Assembly: GCF_035271045.1 (NCBI RefSeq)
Contig: NZ_DATESC010000016.1
Location: forward strand, 1-13,445
Source: Marinospirillum sp035271045
GTDB lineage: Bacteria > Pseudomonadota > Gammaproteobacteria > Pseudomonadales > Halomonadaceae
Reading direction: 5' to 3'
Length of the DNA stretch: 13,445 nt
Below are positions 1-6,164 of this stretch, one piece after another. Under the pieces are notes generated by a model. The model was not told where the DNA came from. It saw only the letters and a list, made by a program, of their open reading frames with translations, and ran no database searches. How positions within the stretch are numbered: the first letter of the stretch is position 1; every line of letters begins with the position of its first letter. The position numbers and the translations under genes were made by a program.

Positions 1-141
1 ACAAGCCTACATCAAGCACATTCTTGACCGCATAGCTGTCGCTGACACATTAGAAAAACTCGAAGCCCTGCTGCCATGGAATGTAGAGCTGGATTAAGCT
101 AAGTAGCCGTTCTGCAAGGGTGCTGATTTAGGGGCGCTTAC
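1..141 (+). mobile_element. IS66-family element, right end (partial)
   Basis: This is the last part of an IS66-family insertion sequence whose left part lies outside the window. It contains the transposase C-terminus (2-97), then about 34 bases of non-coding end, and stops at GGGGCGCTTAC (131-141). Read inward from the end this is GTAAGCGCCCC, which matches the GTAAGCG-type tips known for IS66 elements. The family usually makes an 8-bp target duplication, so GTTGAGCC (142-149) would be the copy on this side; the other copy is not visible. The boundary is inferred from the tip motif and from the fact that a different open frame starts right after it. Confidence is good for the family and fair for the exact end. 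Confidence 0.75.
2..97 (+). CDS. tnpC: IS66-family transposase TnpC, C-terminal fragment
   Basis: The first 31 readable codons, frame 2, end at TAA (95-97). They contain YIKHILDRIA and then LLPWNVELD. This matches the conserved extreme C-terminus of IS66 TnpC transposases, where a helix of the type YL..VL.RI is followed by a segment of the type LLPWN.. The catalytic domain lies outside the window, so nothing can be said about activity. The stop codon is followed at once by the element's non-coding end and terminal repeat, which is the normal arrangement for IS66, where tnpC is the last gene. It is partial because the window starts inside it, not because the gene is visibly broken. Confidence 0.8.
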   Translation, partial: QAYIKHILDRIAVADTLEKLEALLPWNVELD

Positions 142-438
142 GTTGAGCCAGAGAACTTTGAAACCCATGCCCAGTTATACTTCAGCAATGAGATATTACC
201 GCAGATAGATGAATTGAGACGTAATGTTCGTACCATTACCCGGTCAGCCACTAAAGGAGTTCTGGTTTCATTAGGTGGAATAACGACCGCGATGCTCTCG
301 GGATCATCTCTCCCTCTGATTCCATCACTTATGGTTGTTGCAGCGGGTGGCGCTTCTGAAACACTTGATTCATTAGGTCGCCATCAAGACTTCAAGAAAA
401 CACCAGTATATATATGGCATCGAGTAACCAAAACATAA
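142..438 (+). pseudogene. Integron cassette ORF, 5' end removed by IS66 insertion
   Basis: An open frame runs without a stop from the IS66 end to TAA (436-438), giving about 98 residues (VEPENFETHA...), and has no convincing start of its own. A TTG at 214 could start a 74-residue version but has no good ribosome-binding site. The C-terminal half is hydrophobic (GVLVSLGGITTAML, then LPLIPSLMVVAAGG), suggesting one membrane helix or a helical hairpin, followed by a polar tail rich in K, R and H. I do not recognise the family. The stop codon lies inside the R'' box of the attC site, the usual layout of an integron gene cassette, so this was probably a cassette gene whose 5' part was cut off by the IS66 element. 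It is probably non-functional unless transcribed from within the element. Confidence 0.6.
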
Positions 439-516
439 CCAGGCCAAGCACGGCGACAGCTTTTTCGTTGCGGCTTCGCCTTCACTACAAAGCTGCGCGT
501 GTTGGCGGCGTTAGGC
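433..516 (+). other. Integron attC recombination site
   Basis: This 84-bp imperfect palindrome has the attC layout. The R'' box ACATAAC (433-439) pairs with R' GTTAGGC (510-516). The L'' region GGCCAAGCACG (442-452) pairs with CGTGTTGGCG near 499-508, with an unpaired G as the extrahelical base. Further in, ACAGCTTT pairs with AAAGCTG, and a GC-rich loop contains GCGGCTTCGCC. In integron attC sites the integrase cuts within R' between G and TTAGGC, so the upstream cassette would end at 510 and the next begin at 511. The short length is unlike the long V. cholerae repeats but fits many other chromosomal integrons. No second attC and no integrase gene are visible in the window. Confidence 0.85.
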
Positions 517-534
517 CCATACAGAGAGTTCTTA

Positions 535-627
535 ATGTTTTCAAGAAGAAGCATATTAGCGTTGGTAAACACACTTAACTTCCGTACTCATGATGAAGTG
601 GAAAGTGAACTTCCCCTAAACTACTAG
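535..627 (+). pseudogene. Second cassette ORF, interrupted by the IS3 element
   Basis: An ATG at 535, 19 bases after the first base of the attC R' crossover triplet, starts a frame reading MFSRRSILALVNTLNF and then RTHDEVE before it enters the IS3 left end at 606 and stops at TAG (625-627). A start this close to attC is typical of a cassette gene. If the IS and one AAG copy are removed, the frame reads on after the element for only six more codons and stops at TAA (1867-1869), giving 29 residues. Either the gene was already tiny or decayed, or the right flank is not its original partner. The helix followed by FRTHDEVE vaguely recalls short N-terminal adaptor domains of conflict-system proteins, but this is too little sequence to assign. 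Confidence 0.5.
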
Positions 628-633
628 ACACTC
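606..633 (+). repeat. IS3 element left terminal inverted repeat
   Basis: This repeat pairs with 1820-1847 (IRR). The outer 11 bases and the inner 9 bases match exactly; the 8 bases between them match at only one position, giving 21 of 28 in all. The tip TG...CA is standard for IS3-family ends. Confidence 0.88.
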
Positions 634-665
634 TTAAGTTAGAATGCATGCCTTAGGAGATTAAC

Positions 666-953
666 ATGTTGAAACCCCACTACACACCAGAGTTTAGAGC
701 CGAAGCAATTAAGCAAGTCACTGAACGTGGCTATTCCGTTTTAGAAGTTTCTGAATGAGTCGGCGTGACTAGAAGCACCCTTTACAACTGGTTAAAACAG
801 CATAGGCAAGCCACCAATCCAGATCCAGTAATCAGCGCACAGGCAGACTTAGCGACCGAAAATGCTCAGCTTAAAGTAGCTTTAAAACGCGCTGAAGAAG
901 AGCGAGATATCCTAAAAAAGGCCGCCGCATACTTTGCCAAGCAGTTCAGCTAA
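666..953 (+). pseudogene. IS3-family transposase OrfA with internal stop
   Basis: The frame from ATG 666 (MLKPHYTPEFRAEAIKQVTE) has the usual length for OrfA, 95 codons plus stop, but TGA at 756-758 interrupts it after VLEVSE. The continuation VGVTRSTLYNWLKQ is the second part of the helix-turn-helix that binds the element's ends. Family members usually have arginine or a similar residue at the stop, so a CGA to TGA change is the simplest explanation. After it come a leucine-zipper-like stretch (ENAQLKVALKRAEEERDILK) and the end KKAAAYFAKQFS. AGGAG at 655-659 is the ribosome-binding site for 666. A GTG at 765 could re-initiate but would lack half of the DNA-binding domain. A sequencing error at this base cannot be excluded. 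Confidence 0.8.
914..920 (+). promoter_or_regulatory. -1 programmed frameshift site (A AAA AAG)
   Basis: The heptamer A AAA AAG sits in the correct phase in orfA (CTA AAA AAG). After slipping back one base, reading continues from 920 in the orfB frame as GRRILCQAVQLRYAFIKEHK and stays open into the transposase catalytic part. This is the standard IS3-family device for making a small amount of OrfAB fusion. I did not identify a clear downstream stimulatory stem. Confidence 0.8.
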
Positions 954-1000
954 GGTATGCGTTTATTAAAGAACATAAGAACTGCCACCCAGTCAGGCTC

Positions 1001-1831
1001 ATGTGCCGTTTATTGAAGGTCAATCCGAGTGGTTACTATCAATGGCTTAAACAACCTGACTCACCAAGAACCCTTGAAAACAAGCGTCTTACCGATTTAA
1101 TCCAAACAATATGGGAAGATTTTGATTATATCTACGGCAGCCCACGTATTCATAATGAGCTAAAGAAATTAGACGAAAAATGCTCAGTTAACCGAGTAGC
1201 GAGGCTAATGAAGCAAGCGAATATACGTGCATTAAGAGGCTATAGGGTACCAAGGCATCATCCTGCTGGTAAGCCCGAAGATGCTGCAGATAATATCCTT
1301 AACCGTGAGTTTAATTATGATGAACCAGACAAGGCTTGGGTCACTGATATTACCTACATTGAAACCCGAGAAGGCTTTTTATACTTAGCTGTCGTACTCG
1401 ATTTATGCACGCGCCGGGTTGTTGGCTGGTCGATGAAAGAAAGAATGACCAAGGAGATAGTGCTTGATGCACTATTAATGGCCCTATGGCGTAGAAGACC
1501 CAAAGGCGCAGTAATCATCCACTCTGATCAAGGCTCACAGTTCACCAGCGATGCTTGGATGAAGTTTATTAAGGACCATAACTTAACCCCTAGTATGAGT
1601 CGACGCGGTAACTGCTGGGATAATGCGGTTGTGGAATCTTTTTTTGGTTCATTGAAAAAAGAGCGAATCAGACGTAAGGTTTATACTACTCGTGAAGATG
1701 CGCGTAGTGATATTTTTGATTATATCGAAGTATTTTATAACCGTAAAAGAAGTCACAGCTACCTAGGCCAGATGTCACCAGTAGAATACGAAGAAAAGAA
1801 CCACTTAAGTCCAGTAGCCGAGTGTCTATAG
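1001..1831 (+). CDS. IS3-family transposase OrfB (DDE integrase domain)
   Basis: This is the catalytic half of the transposase, an RNase H-fold DDE recombinase that cuts and joins the element's ends. Counting from ATG 1001, the catalytic residues are D116 (WVTDITY), D176 (IHSDQGSQFT) and E212 (CWDNAVVESFFGSLK), giving DD(35)E spacing. The N-terminal part has the GYYQW and YGSPRIHNEL motifs of the IS3 HTH_21 region, and the C-terminus has YNRKRSHSYLG and MSPVEYE. The frame is open back to the slippery site, and the upstream residues RYAFIKEHKNCHPVRLMC are conserved OrfB sequence. The natural product therefore starts by frameshifting at 914-920 rather than at this internal ATG. The domain looks intact; only orfA carries a stop. 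Confidence 0.9.
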   Translation: MCRLLKVNPSGYYQWLKQPDSPRTLENKRLTDLIQTIWEDFDYIYGSPRIHNELKKLDEKCSVNRVARLMKQANIRALRGYRVPRHHPAGKPEDAADNILNREFNYDEPDKAWVTDITYIETREGFLYLAVVLDLCTRRVVGWSMKERMTKEIVLDALLMALWRRRPKGAVIIHSDQGSQFTSDAWMKFIKDHNLTPSMSRRGNCWDNAVVESFFGSLKKERIRRKVYTTREDARSDIFDYIEVFYNRKRSHSYLGQMSPVEYEEKNHLSPVAECL

Positions 1832-1847
1832 AAGTGGGGGAAGTTCA
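1820..1847 (-). repeat. IS3 element right terminal inverted repeat
   Basis: This is the reverse complement of the left repeat at 606-633, with the same conserved outer 11-base and inner 9-base blocks. It overlaps the last codons of orfB (stop at 1829-1831) and is followed by AAG (1848-1850), the second copy of the target duplication. Confidence 0.88.
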
Positions 1848-2001
1848 AAGGAGTAAATTTTTGAGCTAAACACTGTGTAATGTACTAGTACAGAATTAAA
1901 GCTTCCAATAGATGAGCTTTCTTATACGGAGGACTCTTAACTGACTGAAGCTTCATTTTTATGTAACAAATTCAGGGCGCTCGTCTACCGTACTTTTAAC
2001 C
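1848..2001. other. Junction between IS3 element and R-M operon, no gene seen
   Basis: These 154 bases hold the AAG target copy, the six-codon leftover of the interrupted cassette ORF (to 1869), a perfect 12-bp palindrome TGTACTAGTACA (1881-1892), and a weak 6-bp stem (AAAGCT at 1898-1903 with AGCTTT at 1915-1920). Reading minus-strand from the end of the last operon gene, I see no strong stem followed by a T run, so no convincing terminator. No attC pair was found here, so the R-M block does not look like an ordinary cassette. Confidence 0.4.
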
Positions 2002-2751
2002 TTATAAAACTAATATGTTGTTAGCCATTCCATCCAGTCTTTCTTTAACTGTTTCCCACTTAGGCATTACTTGGTTCATTAGGCGGTAAAAGCGTTCGCT
2101 GTGGTTGTGTTCGGCTATGTGGCATAGCTCATGCAGTATTACATAATCTATGCAATCTCTGGGCGCTTTAATCAGGTGTGGGTTGAGTGTTAGGCGGCCA
2201 TTGGGTGAGCAGCTTCCCCATTGCGTTTGCATAGTGAAAACACGTAACGGTGGTCGTTCAGTTACCCATAAAGCTTGTTCAAGCATTACATCTAGGCGTT
2301 TGTTAAACACTTCTTTAGCACGGGTTTTATACCAGTCTGTCAGTAAGTTACGTACCCTACCTGCATCCTTTTCTCTAACAGATACCTCTAATTTACCACG
2401 CAGTAGTTTTACGCTCTGTGGCTGTTCTGGTGTTACGTTTACTTTAAGAAGGTATTGCTTGCCAAGGTAATAATGGCTTTCGCCGCTGACGTATTTGCGT
2501 GGGGTTACATGCTCTAGCTGTTTACGAAACTCTCTTAGCTGCTTATAGATCCAACGGCTGCGCTTTTTTACGGCGGCCAGTACGGCTTCGTTATCGGTAT
2601 CTTCTGGTGCGGAAACTACTACACGACAATCCGAATGCACTTTAATCAATACATTGCCATTGGTTTGCCTTGGTCTGCGTTCAAAGGCGATGACTTCATC
2701 ACCATAAGAGAAGCTAAGTCGTTTAGGTGTCGGATAAACCTCTACGTTCAT
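2002..2751 (-). CDS. YgjP-like M48-type zinc metallopeptidase
   Basis: This 249-residue protein has the HEXXH zinc site in DYVILHELCHIAEHNHSERF: H207 and H211 bind zinc, E208 is the likely catalytic base, and H217 is the likely third ligand. WGSCSPNGRLTLNPHLI before it and the FY..MNQVMP segment after it are typical of the YgjP/DUF45 (WLM/SprT-related) group. The N-terminal half is a beta-rich region with basic patches (RPRQTNGNVLIKVH). The start lies 5 bases after the hsdR stop, so the two are almost certainly co-transcribed, and this is the last gene of the operon. YgjP-type genes are often found next to type I hsdR. Their role there is not established; acting on the R-M complex or on stalled DNA-protein complexes is only conjecture. 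Confidence 0.88.
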   Translation of the reverse strand: MNVEVYPTPKRLSFSYGDEVIAFERRPRQTNGNVLIKVHSDCRVVVSAPEDTDNEAVLAAVKKRSRWIYKQLREFRKQLEHVTPRKYVSGESHYYLGKQYLLKVNVTPEQPQSVKLLRGKLEVSVREKDAGRVRNLLTDWYKTRAKEVFNKRLDVMLEQALWVTERPPLRVFTMQTQWGSCSPNGRLTLNPHLIKAPRDCIDYVILHELCHIAEHNHSERFYRLMNQVMPKWETVKERLDGMANNILVL

Positions 2752-2756
2752 TTTAG

Positions 2757-5700
2757 TTAGCTCTCTCTCAAGCCAACACGGGTGATCTGTAAAACCATTT
2801 CAACAATTTTCTTAGCCTGATTCATACCGCTACCAATTGCTTTGCACTGGTTAAACATAAGCGGCAGTAATTTTTTACGAATATCCGCTTCAATGTTTTG
2901 TGGGTTAATAGAGTTCTCGGTAACGGAAGTTACTACGGCTTGGTCTACTTCAAAAGCCAGTTCTATCCACTTGTCTTGTATCTGCTGGTCAACGACGGCG
3001 AAGGTTTCTGGCAGTATTTTTTTGAATACACCAAAGTATGCTTGGGCGTGACGGTTGTCTGCAAAAGCATCGGGGATGTCATCTAAGCGGCGCTCTTGTA
3101 CTTGTTCTTCAAACTCATGGAATAGCATGTATTGTTTAAGAGGATGCTCGAACAGTTTCTCTGCTTCTTCAATGGCTTGTCGTAAGAGTTTAGAGAATGC
3201 TTCTTGTGCGTAGGGGTCGTCCTGTAGCTCTTGTTCAATCATACGAGTTACACGAGTTTTGATTATGTCTGTTTCGTTACGTGTTTTGTCTTCGCTCCAA
3301 TCTTCAGGCTGGGCTGTTTTCCCCATTTTATTTACTTCATACACGCCTTCTGGGTCTTTTACTTCCACACCAACCACGTGCTTATCTAGCAGTTTTTTAA
3401 CCTGGGCTGCATATTCGTCATAATCAATACGCTCGCCAGCGTCTTGTTGAACCACTTGGCGTAAGCTAGAAAGCTGCTTAACTGTTTCTTTGTAGTGGCG
3501 GCGGTCGTTATCGCTAAAACTGCTGTCTTCAAAGAAGGTTGCCGATTGCAGTGCCACTTTTAAGCAGCTAGAGAATGCAGTTAAAGCTTCGTAAAAGTCT
3601 TCACGTATTTTTAGGTTTACGTCTACAAGTTCACCGTCACGGTCTTCTGTTTTAGGTATTAACGTCTGTCGTAATTGCTCGGTATCGTTTTTGTTTTTAA
3701 CGCCGTCAAAGATGGCCCAAAGTGTTTTATACAGTTGGGGCAGTCTTTTGTATTCAGTGCTCATTTGGTTATAGAGACCTTCGATATCGTCTATGTCATA
3801 ACCGCCTTGGGTGCGTGAGGCTAGGTCTTGGTACTTCTGAATGGTGGTGTCTAGCTCCGATAAAATACCGCGATAATCGATTAACAAACCAAACTTTTTC
3901 TTGGCATGTAAACGGTTTACCCGTGCGATGGCTTGTATCAGGTTGTGTTCTTTTAATGGCTTGTCGATGTAGAGAACGGCGTTTTTAGGTTCATCAAAGC
4001 CTGTGAGTAATTTATCTACCACAATCAACATCTTTAGCGGGTCGGCTTCGTCAGCGAAGCGGCTAATTAAATGCTTGGTGTAGGTTTGCTCGTCTTGAGT
4101 GCCTATGTTGTCTTTCCACCACTGGATAACTTCTGGTGTAGTGGTTTCATCTACTTCTGTATTGCCTTCACGTGTATCGGGTGGGCTCATTACTACGGCA
4201 GACTCAAAACGATTGTCTTGTGGCCATAGTTCTTGAGCTTCATCTAAATACTGTTTGTATTTAATAGCGGAAAGTTTGCTGTCACTGGCTAACTGGCCTT
4301 TTAAGCCTTCATCAATGTTTTTAATGAAATGGTTAGCAATATCTAAGGCAATTAAACGAATACGGTCTTCTGAACTGTATACCTGGCCTTTCTTGCTGAA
4401 TTTACGCTTTAAGTCGGCTTGCTGTTCGTCAGAAAGGTCTTCTGTAATACGGTCAAACCAAGCATCTATAGCACGTTCGTTTACGTCTAAGTCAGGAATG
4501 CGCTCTTCGTACAGAAGCGGTGTTACGGCTTTGTCTTCAACTGCACGCTGCATGGTGTAGGCATGCACAATAGGGCCAAATTTATTGGTGGTCTTATTGT
4601 CTTTTAACAAGGGTGTACCGGTAAATGCCACAAAGGCGGCATTGGGTAATGCTTGTGTCATGCGAATATGGTTTTCACCACCTTGGCTACGGTGGCCTTC
4701 GTCAATCAGTACAATAATATCTGCGCTGGTGTTCACACATTCAGTCAGCTTGGTCGCTGAGTTAAACTTCTGAATCAGGGAGAAGATAATACGTTCAGTG
4801 CCTTTACCAATTTGCTCAGCTAAGCGTGTGCCCGAGGTTGCCATGGCAGCTGCTTTATCCTTTTTACTAGAAAGCTCACCACCTGAAGCAAAGGTGTTAC
4901 TTAATTGGTTTTCTAAATCGATACGGTCAGTCACTACCACAATACGACACTGTTTTAGGCTTTCATGCAGAATCATGGCTTTACTTAAAAACACCATGGT
5001 AAATGACTTGCCTGAGCCTGTGGTATGCCAGATCACGCCACCTTCACGGCCGCCAGTGCTATTTCGAGTATTGATGCGTTCAATCAGCCGCTTGATACCA
5101 AACACTTGTTGATAGCGAGCAATGATTTTACCGGCTTTTTTATCGAACAAAGTAAAGTAACGTGTTAACTCTAATAGCCGAGAGGGGCTAAGCAGGCTAA
5201 TCAGGAGTTGATCTTGTCGAGTGACAGCCAGCTCACCACCCGCAATAAGATTCTGATACCAATGTAAGTCTGCAGTTGGCCGGTGGCTAAATAGTTTTGT
5301 TACTTGTGTGGCTGACAGTTGTTTGTTTTTAACCGCATACATTTGGGCATCGGTAAAATCTTCTTCTCGCCAAACTGCCCAAAACTTCGCTGGCGTACCA
5401 CAGGTACCATAACGCCCTTCATTGCCGTTGATCGACAGCAGCAGCTGGCTGTAAGCGAATAATCGCGGTATCTCGTCGTGGCGTTGATTGCGCAAACACT
5501 GTGAAATACCTTCATTGATAGTCGGACCTTTTTGGCTGTTGCCATCGGGCCGTTTAGCTTCAATCACCACCAGCGGTATACCGTTCACAAAGCACACAAT
5601 ATCAGGCCGGCGACTTTCTACGCCGCCAGAGCGGGTTACAGTAAATTCTTCGGTAAATACAAAGCTGTTATTGCTTGGGTTTTGCCAATCAATCAGCGCG

Positions 5701-6059
5701 ATAGTGGGGTTGGCCTTTTTACCCTCGACAAACTCAGTCACTGAAATGCCGTACAGCAGGTGGTTATACAGCCGTTCATTAGCGGTGAGCAGACCTTCAT
5801 TTAGCGCGGGGCTGCATACTTCGGCAATGAGGTTGTCGATAGATTTTTCAGACAGCAAATGTTCTTTGCCCGCAAAAATAAAGGTACGTTTAATCAGCTC
5901 TGTACGCAAAACACTACGCAGCACCACCTCATCGATCTTACCGCCACGTGCAGCCCATGCTTGCTCGGGTGAATAAAACTGCCAACCAAGGTTGGTTAGC
6001 AGGGTAAGCGCGGGTAATTTGGCACTATATTCTTCTTGGAATTTTGGGGTAGGATTCAT
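2757..6059 (-). CDS. hsdR: Type I restriction enzyme HsdR (translocase/endonuclease)
   Basis: This is the motor and nuclease subunit of the type I R-M complex: it pulls DNA with ATP and cuts when blocked. About 1100 residues are intact. An N-terminal PD-(D/E)xK nuclease is visible in RRPDIVCFVNGIPLVVIEAK (D, E and K catalytic residues near 153, 167 and 169). The superfamily 2 helicase core follows: Walker A HTTGSGKS near 346-352, DEGH box (IDEGHRSQ) near 453, FTGTPL near 480, and QAIARVNR (motif VI) further on. The C-terminal third is charged and helical, as expected for the part that docks on HsdM/HsdS. I chose ATG 6059 (MNPTPKF) because AAGGAG lies 8 bases upstream; the in-frame GTG at 6068 sits too close to that site. 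No frameshift or missing motif was seen. Confidence 0.95.
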   Translation of the reverse strand: MNPTPKFQEEYSAKLPALTLLTNLGWQFYSPEQAWAARGGKIDEVVLRSVLRTELIKRTFIFAGKEHLLSEKSIDNLIAEVCSPALNEGLLTANERLYNHLLYGISVTEFVEGKKANPTIALIDWQNPSNNSFVFTEEFTVTRSGGVESRRPDIVCFVNGIPLVVIEAKRPDGNSQKGPTINEGISQCLRNQRHDEIPRLFAYSQLLLSINGNEGRYGTCGTPAKFWAVWREEDFTDAQMYAVKNKQLSATQVTKLFSHRPTADLHWYQNLIAGGELAVTRQDQLLISLLSPSRLLELTRYFTLFDKKAGKIIARYQQVFGIKRLIERINTRNSTGGREGGVIWHTTGSGKSFTMVFLSKAMILHESLKQCRIVVVTDRIDLENQLSNTFASGGELSSKKDKAAAMATSGTRLAEQIGKGTERIIFSLIQKFNSATKLTECVNTSADIIVLIDEGHRSQGGENHIRMTQALPNAAFVAFTGTPLLKDNKTTNKFGPIVHAYTMQRAVEDKAVTPLLYEERIPDLDVNERAIDAWFDRITEDLSDEQQADLKRKFSKKGQVYSSEDRIRLIALDIANHFIKNIDEGLKGQLASDSKLSAIKYKQYLDEAQELWPQDNRFESAVVMSPPDTREGNTEVDETTTPEVIQWWKDNIGTQDEQTYTKHLISRFADEADPLKMLIVVDKLLTGFDEPKNAVLYIDKPLKEHNLIQAIARVNRLHAKKKFGLLIDYRGILSELDTTIQKYQDLASRTQGGYDIDDIEGLYNQMSTEYKRLPQLYKTLWAIFDGVKNKNDTEQLRQTLIPKTEDRDGELVDVNLKIREDFYEALTAFSSCLKVALQSATFFEDSSFSDNDRRHYKETVKQLSSLRQVVQQDAGERIDYDEYAAQVKKLLDKHVVGVEVKDPEGVYEVNKMGKTAQPEDWSEDKTRNETDIIKTRVTRMIEQELQDDPYAQEAFSKLLRQAIEEAEKLFEHPLKQYMLFHEFEEQVQERRLDDIPDAFADNRHAQAYFGVFKKILPETFAVVDQQIQDKWIELAFEVDQAVVTSVTENSINPQNIEADIRKKLLPLMFNQCKAIGSGMNQAKKIVEMVLQITRVGLRES

Positions 6060-6164
6060 CCCATCCACTCCTTGCTAAATGAGATATTACTGGTGTTTTA
6101 AATATTTACGGGGTAGTTAAATACTTAATAGCCGCATTGATTATTTCTTATAAATCAACCAATT
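6060..6164 (-). promoter_or_regulatory. sir2-hsdR spacer with small inverted repeat
   Basis: This is the longest gap inside the operon, AT-rich, and it follows the SIR2-like gene. It holds TTGATT (6137-6142) with AATCAA (6153-6158), which could form a weak stem just after the sir2 stop, and the strong AAGGAG site for hsdR near its downstream end. A secondary promoter for hsdR is possible, but I see no well-spaced -35/-10 pair. The gap may simply be a seam left when the AT-rich gene was inserted. Confidence 0.3.

Larger units (their letters stand above)
606..1847 (+). mobile_element. Complete IS3-family insertion sequence, 1242 bp
   Basis: The boundaries are set by terminal inverted repeats TGAACTTCCCC (606-616) and GGGGAAGTTCA (1837-1847), with a second matching block TAGACACTC further in (625-633 and the complement at 1820-1828). 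It is flanked by AAG on both sides (603-605 and 1848-1850), a 3-bp target duplication typical of IS3-family elements. Inside are orfA (666-953), an A AAA AAG slippery site (914-920) and orfB (to 1831), the standard two-frame layout in which a -1 shift makes the OrfAB transposase. The in-frame TGA in orfA probably makes this copy unable to transpose alone. It interrupts the integron cassette ORF that starts at 535. Confidence 0.9.

Noticed and set aside
1848..2001. A second attC site or a strong terminator between the IS3 element and the operon end
   Set aside because: There are no paired RYYYAAC/GTTRRRY boxes in the right arrangement, and the only stems are short and lack a T run.
5488..5976. 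A 162-residue plus-strand open frame opposite hsdR
   Set aside because: It lies wholly antisense to the conserved nuclease domain of hsdR and has a low-complexity, serine-rich composition typical of a shadow frame.
6060..6068. GTG at 6068 as the hsdR start
   Set aside because: It lies directly against the AAGGAG site. ATG 6059 has normal 8-base spacing.
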